Positions 25,713 through 38,290 of a stretch of DNA of 64,000 nt are shown in pieces (position 1 is the stretch's first letter; the number at the start of each line of letters is the position of its first letter). Source of the stretch: Todiramphus chloris collaris (lineage: Eukaryota; Chordata; Aves; Coraciiformes; Alcedinidae); the NCBI GenBank assembly GCA_025345505.1, contig JANVCC010000076.1, positions 7,737,577 through 7,801,576 of the forward strand. Reading direction: 5' to 3'. A model generated the notes under the pieces. The model did no database searches, had not been told where the DNA came from, and worked only from the letters and a program-made list of their open reading frames with translations. The position numbers and the translations under genes are program-made.

Positions 25713-25851
25713 TGTGAACCAAAAAACACCCTCATGGATCTATTTTCCATTCTAATTTGTCTAATTGCTTTTCGACACTATGTAAATGTTGAAGCATCCA
25801 CAGCACCCTGTTGCAAGGAAAGCGTCAGCTTAATTATGCATGGTGGGAACA
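25713..25851 (-). mobile_element. ancient CR1/L3-like fossil fragment
   Basis: The plus strand contains the reversed wording of an old amniote CR1 lineage. It reads ctcatggatctattttccat, then tttgtctaattgcttttcga and ttaattatgcatggtg, with a 'gcatccacag...' block between. This type is far more diverged than the other CR1 copies here and is related to the L3-like CR1 fossils shared by amniotes. Boundaries are where similarity fades. Confidence 0.75.
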
Positions 25852-26305
25852 CAGACTATCTGATCTGCAAAGGGCAAACTCAGCTCCTAAGAGACTCTGT
25901 GGTTAGCCTGGCCTTTGGAAAGGATTTAAGATTAATTTACTGTCATGGGCTCTTTTTGATCAGAAATGCTATCTCATACCTTACCTGGGACTAGATAGCT
26001 GCAAGGAAGTCCCTGAAATGAGAGCTACAGGTCATGGTTCTGCTCCTGCATTGGGATTAGGGGCTTCCTTAGCAGTCAGTCTGAGTGAAGGGAAGAGCCA
26101 CCAAGAGCAGGGATACCTGAGACTGAACAGAGGGCCAAGTACAAGAAGCAGAACCTGAGCTGGTAGTGATATGTGTGAAAACTGAATCTGAGCTTGTCTC
26201 AACATGTGGACTAGTGCTAATCATCCGTGAGCTGGGGCAGAAGTGACCAGCATGCAAACTGTAATGGGAACAGGCCTTGTATTTCCTGATATTCATGGAA
26301 GTTTG
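25852..26305. other. unique non-coding stretch
   Basis: No feature recognised. Confidence 0.4.
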
Positions 26306-26468
26306 TCCTTCCTTCCTTCCTTCCTTCCTTCCTTCCTTCCTTCCTTCCTTCCTTCCTTCCTTCCTTCCTTCCTTCCTTCCTTCCTTCCTTCCTTCCTTCC
26401 TTCCTTCCTTCCTTCCTTCCTTCCTTCCTTCCTTCCTTCCTTCCTTCCTTCCTTCCTTCCTTCCTTCC
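26306..26468. repeat. (TTCC)n microsatellite array, left part
   Basis: Uninterrupted tandem TTCC for about 163 bases, running directly into an assembly gap. The long open frames of repeating Leu-Pro-Ser-Phe on the plus strand, and Lys-Glu-Gly-Arg on the minus strand, are translations of this array and not genes. True array length is unknown. Confidence 0.98.
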
Positions 26469-26568
26469 NNNNNNNNNNNNNNNNNNNNNNNNNNNNNNNN
26501 NNNNNNNNNNNNNNNNNNNNNNNNNNNNNNNNNNNNNNNNNNNNNNNNNNNNNNNNNNNNNNNNNNNN
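26469..26568. other. assembly gap, 100 N
   Basis: Exactly 100 N, a common placeholder for a gap of unknown size, placed where sequencing failed to cross the TTCC array. Confidence 0.99.
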
Positions 26569-26614
26569 CCCTTCCCCCCTTCCCCCCCTTCCCCCCTTCC
26601 TTTTCTTTCTTTTC
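26569..26614. repeat. C-rich pyrimidine repeat, right flank of the TTCC array
   Basis: After the gap the unit is no longer TTCC but cccttcccccc-like, then T-rich (ttttctttcttttc). The array therefore changes composition somewhere inside or beside the gap. Confidence 0.9.
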
Positions 26615-28499
26615 ACTGAAAAGTCTATATTAGGTACTGAGGCTCTGCCTCACAGAAGAGCTAGAAATAATGATCTCATATAAATGGATTAATGTAATGT
26701 ATTTAAAAATGAAAAGGATTAAGCTCTTGCTAAATTATTTAGGTCTGCTTATGAATATACATGCAAGTATAGACAGAGCTTTTCCTTTTATTTTTTACTT
26801 GAAGACTGGTTGTCTTTTAAGAAAAAGAAAGAAAAAAACCCGTATCAAATAACGATGAAAATTAAATCCTTCTCCTTTATTTAACTGAGCCCTTACTCTG
26901 TAAACAAATGTGACCTCTGTTTCGCTTTGGTGGCATTAAAGGTGCTGATTTCTGCATTCAGCTCCAGACATTTTTTACTTGAGTTAGAGGAAATGAGATG
27001 GGAACCTCTCCTCAGACAAAAATATAATTCCACTGCATTTCAGACACATTGTAAAGATGACTGGATTTCCACGCAAGCAGAGCTGTGAGCCACTGTTAGT
27101 GTATCTATAAAGGATAGTCATGCTGAGATAGTGACAGGTCCATATATTAAAGCTTCCCAAGCTCATAGTTAAGATCTGAATCTGAAGAATTTCAGGCTGA
27201 GTGATGCATAAATATATTACAAGACAGGAGGGCAGTGACAACCAAAATTATAATTGTAAAGAGCTTCTTTCTAACTCCATGCTTCAACCACTCAAAAACC
27301 TCAAATACTCACTCTAGTGATTGAAATAGTCCCAATTTTGGCATCTTCAGCATGATACTAGAAATATCTGAGCAGGAACATTTCAGCCATTACATTTGAA
27401 TAGGAGAGTGAGAAAAAATGAATGCAACTTAGCCATTATAAAAAGATTATTTCAGTGATCTTCTGAGCAGTTTAAATGACGAAGCATCAGTAATTGTGAA
27501 GGTGAAATACAAAGAAATAACCTTTGCTGCATATGTATTCGTATGGGTTCTAATTCACATCCGTACAATGGAAACCAAACTGAAAATTGTTTCACATGGC
27601 ACACACACAAAAAAATCAGTATCGTACAAGCTGCCATCTTCTGACAAAAATGTTCCATCTTAACCAGCATCTTATATGTCGATATATGACACTTTCTGTA
27701 TCATAAATTGCAACATGTTGCAGGCAATATTATTTTGGTACCAGATAAAGATGTCAAAGAACCTCCTACACTGGCATTGTTATATGTTATTTCAGAACTG
27801 TAACTCACAACTCATACTGCATCTGACACAGAGCAAGAGAAGTTCTGAGATAATATTTACTGCAGAAGATGAGAAGGGTTGGATTCTCCTGCTCCAATCA
27901 ATCCCCCCTCCATGCAGTCTTATCTGAAGAAAGGTAAGCTACTAAGCTAGGGAGATAACAGGTTCAGCCTCATTCACTGACCGTGCATGGAAAGCAAGTG
28001 ATCCAGAAGCAAGTGGTCCAAATATTCAATGCTCATTTTGACAAATAAATTCTGTCCATTTTTTGATCTGATGGGATATGAAAATTACAAATATTTTCAT
28101 GTAGTGACTGAAAATAAAAAGCAACAATTCTTGTTTAACAAATACTATCTAAACATCAGCAGGTAGAGTTTCAGAAACCCTAAGAAGTCTTGCAAGAAGT
28201 TTTGTAAAGACTTGAAGCCTAAGGCTTTTTTGGTTTTTTTTTAGTTTTCCTCATCTGATTTCCCTTGTTAGTAAGTGGAACTAAGAGATTTCCAGTCTCA
28301 ATAAAACTGTCAAAGTTGGACCAGTCATTCTAGTCCAGCTTCGGTGTGTGGCATTTCCTGTTCTAAAACCTGCTTCTTCTGAAACCAGCTTTATATTTGG
28401 AAATTTTGACTTACCACAGCATCACACTGTGGGTATAAGGGAAGGGAAAGCTTTAATGCATCAGTCAGCTAAGTGGAATAGATGCTTCCACAATTTTCT
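26615..28499. other. AT-rich unique stretch
   Basis: No gene or repeat recognised. Confidence 0.45.
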
Positions 28500-28642
28500 C
28501 CATCCTGGAGATCTCCAAGATGCAAATGGACAAAACCTTGAGCAACCTGGTTTACATTCAGTATGGATCCTGCTTTGAACAGCAGGGCTGACTAGAGACC
28601 TCAGGAAGTCCCTTCCAAACTGAAGGAGGGACTGATTCTATG
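28500..28642 (+). mobile_element. old CR1 3'-end fragment
   Basis: Plus-strand CR1 3' end, quite diverged: catcctggagatctccaaga, then ccttgagcaacctgg, then ctcaggaagtcccttccaaa and a terminal gattctatga. The middle part corresponds to the usual 'ggatcctgctttgaacagcagggctg' block, whose consensus has a longer G-run. Confidence 0.85.
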
Positions 28643-31600
28643 AACCCATTTGATGCTCATCATTTTGAATACAGGAAAAGAAAGGATTCACTTTACTTTC
28701 TCTTTTTAGAAACTGTAAGAACATGCTAGAAATACATGTAGCCATAGCTGATTTGTACTTAGAAATTTTGTCAATGGATCAAGAAAGTGGTGTCGAGCCT
28801 GGCTTTCTTGAAATCAGTGGCATAGATTCTTAGGAGTAATGTCAGAGCCAGGATTTCATTTCATCTGCTACTTTGATAAGCACTCATCACAGAAGTGCAA
28901 GCTGTTCAGATCCAAATACTAAACATCATTATGCATCAAAAGAGTGCCAAATTTAAATCCAACCAGGCTTTAAAGGAAATCTGTACTCATCCGTAGCACT
29001 GACTTTGGAGCTTTGGGAAAAACAAAGAACTGTTTAGTCACCAAGACTTTGGGTACCTCAGTTCAGAAATGTTTGTCCTATCCTAAGACTCAATTTATGA
29101 ATCTGAAAAAAAAATTAAGGCCATAGAAGGGATTATCAGACAGTGGTGTTATGCTACATTATAAGACTCACACCTTGACAGTCTTCACGTTGTCTATGTG
29201 AGTTTAGAGTGTGATTTCTTGATGAGGAAGATGCTGAAAAGAGAGGGAGAAGGATTCACCTTTTCCTAACCTCTCCTATTAGAGTCCACCAAAGACATAA
29301 GATTTTTTTTCTGGGAAACTCAATACTGGAATTCAGTCTGAAACTACAAGATAATGATCTGCTTCTTGATGGCCACCTTTTTAAAAATAAAATGCATTTA
29401 GAAATTCTCTCGACTGTATATCAACAACTTGTCATCCAAATAGAAACAGACCTGCAAATTTCTCAAGCTGAAAACTAGAAAAATTTCTGCAATTATATTT
29501 TTTGTTACCTCAATATAAATTCCCACTTGATTGCATTTGATATTCCTTCAGATATATATTTTGTGTGCATCAGGTCCTCATGCTTTGCTATCACAAATAT
29601 TATGAAAAAGACATTTAAAGCCGGAAAATTACATTCTGTGTGAAAGAAAATGTAAATGAAGTTTTCATGAGCTTATTTAAAAAGCAACGGTTCCCATACA
29701 TTATGGTGGATGGCAGCGTGACTCATCCAAGAGAATAACATGTCTTATATGAGTAGTCAAAATTAAACTCCTATATGACTGTTTGAGCTGGGTACACGTA
29801 ACAAAAGATAAGCTGTCATTCCTTACCGATGGGATTTATAAATTTCATTGACATTTTCTATTATTATTTACCTGTTTTTCAAAATTATCTGGTGAATATT
29901 ATTTGCAATGATGAGAACATGAATGAGCAAATTATTTTCCAGCATGGAAAACATGCAAAAAAATCTTCAGATAAACATATTTAGGCATTGTCCTATCTCT
30001 TAAAAAGAATCCATTAAAATAAAGAGGGTGATTATGCTTTATCTAGTTATTAAATTCATTTTATTGTAAATACAAAGATACAGTGAGGCTAGAAAAAGTA
30101 GTATCTTGTTTGAATGCTGTGTCATGTGAAAAACTATTACACAAGAATGTGCAAATTCTGGCAATGTCACAAAATATTTTCTTTAAAAATTCAAAGTTAG
30201 AATGCAATATTGAATTCAATATTGTTTCATTCTATTCTGACTTCTCATTTGTTTATATATTTGCAGTGTTATATCTACACTACTGAAACAAAATATTTCA
30301 GTGTTCAGTGGTTTATCTTTAAAATTAGATCTGTTTATGAAACATTTTGAAAGTCAGCTTTTCCACCTGATTGAAGATGAAAATTATTTTCAAAATGTGA
30401 GAACTTCCAGACAGGTAGAATTTCTGTTTTCCTCCCAAAGGTAGCAATCAGGCCTAGTGATCACAAAAAGATGCTAAGTTTTCTGCTCATCATTCCATGC
30501 TCTCATGACCAGGAACTGGTCAGTGGATCCATGTGAGCAAAAATCCCTTCAGATGACAGTAAATGCCTCCAAATGAGAAGAAATCAGCTGAGGCTGGGCA
30601 AGTATCTGAACATCATCTTCTCTGCTGCACGTACAAATAGTTTTATGTGACTGATTCTCTCAGCATCTTCAACACTGAAGAAATTGTTTTTAGGGACAAA
30701 AGGAAGTCTTCCAACTATGTGTATAACTTCATGTAGCTAAAGACGATAGCCTGAATGAAAATCAAGCCAGTAACATGCTCATGTGAACTATGATGGCCAA
30801 GTCAGATGATCTTTTCAGAAAAAAAAAAAGAATAAAACCTGTTAGTATGAGTATCTCTAGTTACCTTGGTCTTGAAAATGAGATACATGGCTGGTATGTA
30901 ATACTGAAAAGGTTGTGACCTGTTTGGTAAACACAGGAATGTTCCCTTTGGTCAAAGCAAAGTGCAAACAATACTTCTCAGAAATATTTTGCTACCCAAT
31001 TGCAAGAAACTATTTTAGAATGTATTAGAAGATTTTGTTAGAAAAGATGAAGAATATATCCCTAGAAGGCCTGTTAAGAAAGTGGAGCTCAAGTTAGAAA
31101 AATCTGTCATTTGAATTCAGTTATTTCAGACTGAAATAAAATGTCTATTTTCCATCCTCAATGTATAAATAGGATACTTTGCCATATAAATTATGTGTCA
31201 TAACTTTTCCCAAACTTCTTTTCCTCTTTTCTTTGCTAATTATTGATTCTTCTTATGGGGTCTATAGTTTTATGTTTTAGTTCCATGGGGTCTCTAACTT
31301 TATGAGCACAGAAAGAGTTGACATCGGGGTTAAAAGATTAACTGGTTTTGTACCATGTATTTGAGTGAACAAAGAACATACCAATAGCAGCTTGTTGGCT
31401 GTATGGACTAAGAACAGGAGTAGCATGGACACAGTCTGTTAATGAAACTTCAAGAATAAAAAGCTAGACAATGAAACATTATTAAGATAAAGAACTTTCA
31501 CAATTGTTTTAGAATGTTTTTGTAAATTTGGGGGAGTATGGAAAAAGAAATGGCTGATACTGCTGGGTTTGGTGGGTTTTTTTGATATGATGAATAGTTG

Positions 31601-31994
31601 ACACTTTAAAGGTGTTACTAATGTATTTGTGAAACAGTAAGCATGGCTTTACAGCACTGGAAAATGACAAATATACCTACTATTAAAGACAGAACTGTGT
31701 TACCACCTCAGACACATACTTTTGGTCTAATAGCATATTCCTGAAGATGTAAGAATAAAAATGTGAAAGAAAAGGAACCGATATCCCTGACTTTCAGACG
31801 AAACCAAGCATTTCTATAGATGACATGCAGAAGTAAGTGAGATCATAGCATTAGAATGAAAATATAGAAGAAACTTTTGTTTCTAGAGAAGTTTTGAAAA
31901 GGTAGGTGATATTCTGCAGGATTGACATTATAGTGGAGCTAGTCCAAACAAAATTAAGTTCCAAATTTAAGTAGTTCTTTCTGCCTGTGGAATG
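28643..31994. other. long AT-rich unique stretch
   Basis: No gene or transposon recognised. Two imperfect copies of a roughly 19-base string, tggggtctatagttttatg and tggggtctctaactttatg, lie about 31 bases apart at 31256-31305, an eroded local duplication. Confidence 0.5.
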
Positions 31995-32090
31995 TGCATA
32001 TATATGTGTCTATACATACATACATACACACACGTGGAAATACATATATATACTTGTCTGTGTATATATAAATACACACACACACACGTA
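31995..32090. repeat. TACA/CA/TA-rich simple repeat cluster
   Basis: Runs of tatata, (TACA)n near 32013-32034 and (CA)n near 32074-32087, separated by short unique bases. Open frames on the minus strand here are translations of the repeat. Confidence 0.9.
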
Positions 32091-35000
32091 CTTGGAAATA
32101 AAGTAGCATCTTGTTCAATATTTCTGGTAGTAATAGGTACTTTGAAGGACTGTAAGGCAGCATAAGCAATACAGTCAGAATTTCCCTGAAAAATGTTTAT
32201 CCAAAAGCTTTCTTTCTCCGCACCCCATCCCCCCACTCCCCCACCCCACCTCCAAGTATTTCTAGTTTTACCCCACCGAGATCTTGTAAACATATTTTTT
32301 CCTTTTTCTTTCTTTTCTGGAATCCCTCCAACATCTAATAATCTTTTTATGTATTCCATTCCTATTTCTACCACTGGAGTACTGCATATTAGCCATCAAG
32401 TCTTTCTTCCTTGAATCTGTCTATGCTGTGTCTCATTGGCAATGCCAGGAATATAATTAAAAACTTGAAGAAAGTAATAAATTCAGTGAAATAATTTCTT
32501 TGCTGCTTTTTTTTTCTATTTGAAAAGAAACCTCCAACAGCAATTGATTTCTGAAACTACATCAGTTGTTTTAGTGGTTTGCTCATGCACCCTATGGACT
32601 TGAGCATTCTATAGACTAGTAATTGTTCATTATTTGTTTGTAGGCAGTTTTTCATCCCAAGTTGTACACTACATATAAAAAAACGGACTGTGAAGAGCTT
32701 GTTTCTCAAGTTATCGCAGCCTTGAACAAAATACAGAAAGCTGAAGTCTGTTTCTGAGAAGCTATATGTTCTCCTATGAATCCTGAACTTTTCCTGCCAC
32801 TTTTGCCTCCAGGTTACACTAAAGAGACAAGGTAACAATGATTCCAGGCTCCATTCCTGCCCAAAACTTATACTTGGTAAGAAAATGTACTATTTGGTGG
32901 AGTTCAGAGATTTTATGATACTTAGAAGGCATGTTTGCCACAGAATGGGAGTGAATAATTGGTCCTCCAATGCTTAGTAGTACAATTTAGTCCTTGTTTG
33001 TAAAAATAACACAACTATAGAAAGAACTAATGACTTAGTTTATTTTTATTTTCACTTGTTTACTCATCTTTCCTGATTTTTCTTCCCTGTCTCCTAACTT
33101 TATGTACCATGATAGTTCAAGCTCATTCTCAGTCAAATGAGAACATCATGCCTTCCTTCTCTAGCCTGTGGATTCTGGTTTGTGCCATCTCTGTTTTCAG
33201 CAATGTCTAACCATGAGTGAGTCATTTCACAGAGAGATTAAAAAGTTGTACTTCATTTCAAGTTCACAGATTTCACTTTTTACTCACTGTGAATACAATA
33301 ATGCATGCAGAAGTTATGATCGAAAGTTCTGAGTAGCTTTTTGAAGAATTAACTGCAATCTATTGAGTTAGCAAGAACTTAAATTGATCACAAGATTGAG
33401 TAGAGTACACTGATGCTTTATGGAGGGAAGTTTGCTCTTCTTTTTTTCCAAGTTCTCTCAGTAACTACCCAATAACCGATAACTTAGCTATTTAATATTG
33501 CTACCAAAAAATCTCTGAAAACAACTCTATAGGTAGCTTAGTCAAAGAGAATTCCTGCTACATGATAACCACTTAGAAGCAATGATAAATGAATTTTCCT
33601 CATTGATTATGGACAGGTAACTGATGTGGAGGAAATGGTGAATCACAATGGAAAGAGAGTCTGTAGCTTAGAGAGGTAAAGGAGAAAAGGACGCTGTCCA
33701 TTCAGGAAGATTTTGCATGTCATTCTCTGTATTTGCTTAAGAAAATTACCATAAAAGCATGACTAAAGCCAAAGGAAGACCATGGTTTTTGTGGAGAGAA
33801 GGGAGCAATTTGTGTCACATGATTGTAAACTACAGCATCTTGGAAGTGAGATACTCAGTATGGATTCATTACAAGATCTATAGTCATCTAATAAACATTG
33901 CCACAGCTACTTGATTAAAAAATACTGTTATACTTTAACAACAAATATACGTTATCTAGCATAAAGACTACCTTAAAAAAACCGTTGTCAGGATGATACT
34001 CATTCAAGAAGGGAGTTTCTCCTTGGCTCAATCAATGGCATTGACACTATGCATCTACTGTGCTGGTTTTTTCTGTCAGTGAGACAAGGGAAAGGAGGAA
34101 ATCACTAATGAAAATTTTAAATAAAAAAAAAAATAAAGCAAGAAATGCTAAATAATAATAAGGACTGAGCAATTTGCTTGAATTACTGAGTTAAGCATTC
34201 TAGAGAGATTGTTTTAATGCAGTCAAAACTAAAATTATGTATTATGTCAGGAAGAAACCCACCCCAAACCAACAAAGCCAGCCATATACATAGAATGAGG
34301 ACTTCATCTGAAGAATCAGATAAACATCAAATAGTCACAGCATCCCAGCAAGTCCAGGTGAGCTTCTGGTAAGCAGGATTTGTCCAATGGTCAGTTAAGA
34401 TGCATAGATGAACAGGTTGTAGCAGGCACAAGGAAACTATGATTGCATGGAATTGGTGTGATGAAAACTATAAAGTGCTATGGATTCAGATTCCTGCATA
34501 TTTAGAAGATCTTAAGAAAGCTAAAAGGACTGAGAGAAGAATCTCAGAAATTACATAAGGATTACAGAAATAGTTTATAGTGAGAAGTTTTAAAAAGTCA
34601 AACTATTTTATCAAAACAAAGACAAAGAGATGACTTGATGATAGTATATAAGTCTTTTTGATTAGTGACAGAATAAAAGCACCTTTTTACCCATCTTTTC
34701 CATCCAGTCCCTGACATATCCATCCATCCTCCACACGTGCAGTCACTCGCACAGCACTGACAATCACCCTGCCAATAATCTACAGGGCAGATGTAAAATA
34801 CTGTGAAGAGGGGAGAAGAGAAATGGTTCTCATGTGTCTATTCCTATGTCACGAGACTGTTAATGCTGCTGTTCATTGGCCTCAGAGAACTGACAGTTTC
34901 AATGACAACCTAGAAAGGGTGAGGAATTAATGGCACATGGGTAAAACTAATTTGTATTTCTGTTTTTAACATGATCCATTAGAATGTCTTGGGAAAGTGT

Positions 35001-35240
35001 TCAATTAATAGCAACACACTGATCAGGATTTAAAATCACAGCAAATGACTGAAAATAGCAATTTCTCATTGAGACAAGTAGTCATTTCAGAACTACTGTA
35101 AACTGTTCGGTCTCAGATCGATTTAAAAACATAACTGCAAAGCCTAATAGTCTGTATTCATGCTGATGCTAATGCCTGTAGAGTTACTCAGCAGTTCTAG
35201 GCCAATACTGAAATGTGGAAGCTTTTTTTGAGGCCTTCTT
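32091..35240. other. AT-rich unique stretch
   Basis: No gene or repeat recognised. A pyrimidine-rich part with C-runs lies at 32218-32250. Confidence 0.45.
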
Positions 35241-35247
35241 TCTGGGT

Positions 35248-35253
35248 TTTATT
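35248..35253 (-). terminator. possible poly(A) signal AATAAA
   Basis: The plus strand reads tttatt, giving AATAAA on the minus strand about 70 bases after the stop codon of the candidate terminal exon. Such hexamers are common by chance in AT-rich DNA, so the value is only in combination with that exon. Confidence 0.35.
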
Positions 35254-35323
35254 TGAGTTACTTACACATAACTAAAAAACTATGATAGAATTCAGACAAG
35301 ACTTCCTAGACAGAGACTTTACT

Positions 35324-35570
35324 CTATACTTCACTATCATTTTCTGAATCCAACCTATAAGTCTGAGGGGTTTGTTTAGGAGATTTTAGAGCTATTTCTA
35401 CATTTTTCAAAACATCCTCTATCTCATATTCAGTTTGAAACACAGCTTGGTAAAGCGCGTAGGCTAAATTATCTGCTGTTTTCCCATTTGTAATCTGCTT
35501 CTGCTCAGAATGTATAAGATTTTGCCGGGGGTAGAACAGCTGTATTTTATATCTACTTTCCACTTGCTCT
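35324..35570 (-). CDS. candidate 3' terminal coding exon of an unrecognised gene
   Basis: Read on the minus strand, a pyrimidine-rich tract (gtttgtttctctcctacttt) is followed by a possible branch-point region and ...ctcatttgcag. The exon would start at 35570. An open frame of about 81 codons then runs to TAG at 35324-35326, with AATAAA about 70 bases further on. The exon would begin with the last base of a split codon. Its peptide starts EQVESRYKIQLFYPRQ and ends RLDSENDSEV; it is hydrophilic and rich in E, K, Q, N and Y, with an acidic C-terminus and a possible helix in the middle (TADNLAYALYQAVF). No signal peptide or membrane segment is visible. I do not recognise the family and assign no function. 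An ATG at 35588-35590 opens the same frame, preceded immediately by TGA, so an intronless start is possible but less likely. An open frame of this size can occur by chance; no partner exon was identified upstream. Confidence 0.4.
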
Positions 35571-36488
35571 CTGCAAATGAGTTTAATCATTCATGGTGCA
35601 AAGTAGGAGAGAAACAAACTGTATGTGGCCTAACTACGAATCCTAGTGGAATTAATTCGTGTACCTCACTGTTTCCTCCAGCACTTCCCCCAAGATGTAC
35701 TTCTGCAGTGAAAACTTGTAGATGAACTGTCTCAAAGCCTGAAATAGTTATGATATTTCGGTATCAGATTTGTCTGTGCTCTCACTGCAGTAAGCAGCAA
35801 CATTTCCATGCATTTGCCTGAAACACAGAAACCACGTGAGTGGACTGAAACAGTGTGACAGGTATCCACAAGCTCTGACCCCAGGATGAAGCAACACTAG
35901 GTTTCAGAGTAATGTTCAAGAGACCTTGGAAGTATCAGTTATGAAATATCTGCTCACTCATGTTGGCTATGTCCCAAAGCATTACAAAAATGTAGAGCTT
36001 GTTAATAGGTCTTTATTCCAAACCTCCGCACCTGTAATTTTGGAATTTCTCTCTCTCTCTTTTTCCTTTTTTGAAAGAGGAAAAGTTCTGGCTTGAGCTA
36101 GAACAACATAAGGAAGAAAAAATCACACAGAATATCAGAGCAGAAAGCTGCAGTCTTTTAAAAGCAATGGCAGAACATGCCTCTTGCATTCTGATTTCAT
36201 TCAGCAATCTACAATCCACAAATGTAAGCTGTCAATTAGATCCTTAGTACAAGACTGAGTACAGATGGGCAGTAATAAAAACGTAGCTCCCAAATTGGTA
36301 GTGAAATCACCTCAGCATAATCTAGACCATGATGTGTTAAGGACCTTTTAGAAATATTTTAAATAGGAGCTGGGTGAGACTCAGCAGTGCTAAGTGGAGG
36401 TAGTTCGTGACTTGACAGAAAGGTCTTGCAAGAGAGGAACGATTTTTTTTTCACACAGGTTCACCTCCTAAAGAACAAAAATAGTGGG
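35571..36488. other. unique stretch, possible intron side of the candidate exon
   Basis: Nothing recognised apart from the acceptor-like sequence adjoining 35570. Confidence 0.4.
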
Positions 36489-36511
36489 AAAAAAAAAAAA
36501 AAAAAAAAAAA
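36489..36511 (+). repeat. A23 homopolymer
   Basis: Twenty-three consecutive A. No retrotransposon body is recognisable upstream, so it is not clearly a poly(A) tail. Confidence 0.9.
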
Positions 36512-38051
36512 GAGAAGCCCTCAACCTCCTTGTGATTTGTACTGTATCCCTTTATATCCTTTCATCGTACCATATCTCCTCGTCCACCTAACAAGTGCTA
36601 ATGTGCTTGGAGCAGAGAGGTTGTCTGAAGCACCAATTTCACTGCTAAAGGTAGTGGAAGAAATATGTCTGTTGGTCCTTAGCCAGGGCATTCACTGGAC
36701 TTTGGCAGTCTTTGCAAAATTATGAAGGCAGGCTGTCATCTGAAGTGAGATCCGTGGTGATAAGCCAAAAAAATGAAGGAAGCAAAAAAATCCCTGATAT
36801 CAAAAGAGACATTTCAGCTGCAATAATTAACTACCCTTCTTGTATTAGAGAAAAAAGGGCAGAGCAAAATAGCAGCTATTCAGATCACTCTTAACAAAAG
36901 CTAAAGTAGCTGGCTGGGACAAGCTCCATTTAAATTTAAGGGTGACTCAGTAATGAATAGAGAGACATGAGACAATCTACAACAGCTTGATTTAGATAAG
37001 AAGCCCAAACTTTGCCTGAGTACCTCAGCAGCTTCATTAAATTGGCATGGCTTTCTCATAACTGCAGGACTTCTCCTAAGAAGTGTGTATTTGTCTGCTC
37101 TCGTATTCAGAGACAATTTTGATAGGACTCTTGTACATGTTCTGCACAGTAAAGATCCCACTCTTACTTCACACTGTTGGAAATGACAAATAACCTTCTT
37201 GAGTCTGCCCGAGTTTTACTGATGTCAAACTCGCAGGAGAACAGATTGCAGAACAGGAGATAAAATGAAATATACAATCAAAAGAGTATCTGGCAACATC
37301 AGAATGTCCATTGCTGAATTAAATCAGATATGGTTGTGCCAAGTACTTCTTTTAACTAACTTTCTCAGTGATGTGTAACATTTAGTGAGCAGATGTTCTG
37401 TGAACTACTGCCATTTTACAAAGATTTATTTCTAAATGTATATTTCAATGTATTAAAAAAAAGTTCATCTAGGTGAATTTAATTTGCAATTAGATTCCGT
37501 TTAACATCCTACTGCCAACAATTGCCTGAAAAAGAAGTCTCTTTCTATCTGTCTAGCTAGATAGCTAGCTACATCCCTCTGCTATAGCAACACACACAGA
37601 AGGGTAACATCCAACCGATGACCTTAGGAAGACCGTAAACAAAACCTCATGGCAGCTGATCCACTACAGTCAAAAGAGTGAGTGAGCAGATGGGCTTTCC
37701 ACAGCCACACAGAGGTTAGCACAGTCTGAAGCTGCTGGAGTCAGGAGGGGTGGTGGAAGATTGGCTACTGGCAACACTTCACCACCAAATGCCACACAAA
37801 AAGCATTCAGGCAGAGAGGAGAAATGTCAGATTGCCTAAGATCACCTGAATGCTGGCGAATAAGAACTGAGGTGGCTGTACCCAGAGCTGTCCCTTAAAC
37901 CTGCAAATGGGTGTTAAGATTTGTTACTGAAATAAAGTTTCTCTTAAGATAAACTTATGTTGTAATATTTCCTGGTTCTCTATCCAATTGTTGCATTTCT
38001 GATATTCTTTGAATGTATTTATCACTCTCACTACAGTGTTTATTCACAAAA
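36512..38051. other. unique non-coding stretch
   Basis: No gene or transposon recognised. A short tagctag-type repeat lies near 37553-37571. Confidence 0.45.
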
Positions 38052-38290
38052 AGAAGGGAGATTTAGACTAGAGAGAAGGAAGGAATTTTTAATGCTGAGG
38101 GTGGTGAGAGCCTGGCTCAGGTTTCCCAGAGAGGTGGTCGATGCCCCATCCCTGGAACCATTCCAGGTGAGGTTGGCCAGGGCTCTGAGCAGCCTGCTCT
38201 AGTTGCAGATGTCCCTGCTCCTTACAGGGGTTTGGACTAGGTGACCCTGAAAGGTGCCTTCACACCCGAACCATCCTGTGGTTCTATGAG
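38052..38290 (+). mobile_element. CR1 LINE 3'-end fragment
   Basis: Plus strand from agaagggagatttagactag through cagagaggtggtcgatgccc, ccattccaggtgaggttggc and ggctctgagcagcctgctct, to gtggttctatga. This is the same subfamily as the outer, interrupted copy at 55253/56321 and shows what that copy looks like uninterrupted. Confidence 0.95.

Noticed and set aside
26243..26683. Long open frames of repeating LPSF (plus) and KEGR (minus)
   Set aside because: They are translations of the TTCC microsatellite and bridge an assembly gap; they are not proteins.
36489..36511. A23 tract as the poly(A) tail of a processed pseudogene or SINE
   Set aside because: No recognisable body upstream and no flanking target duplication that I could see.
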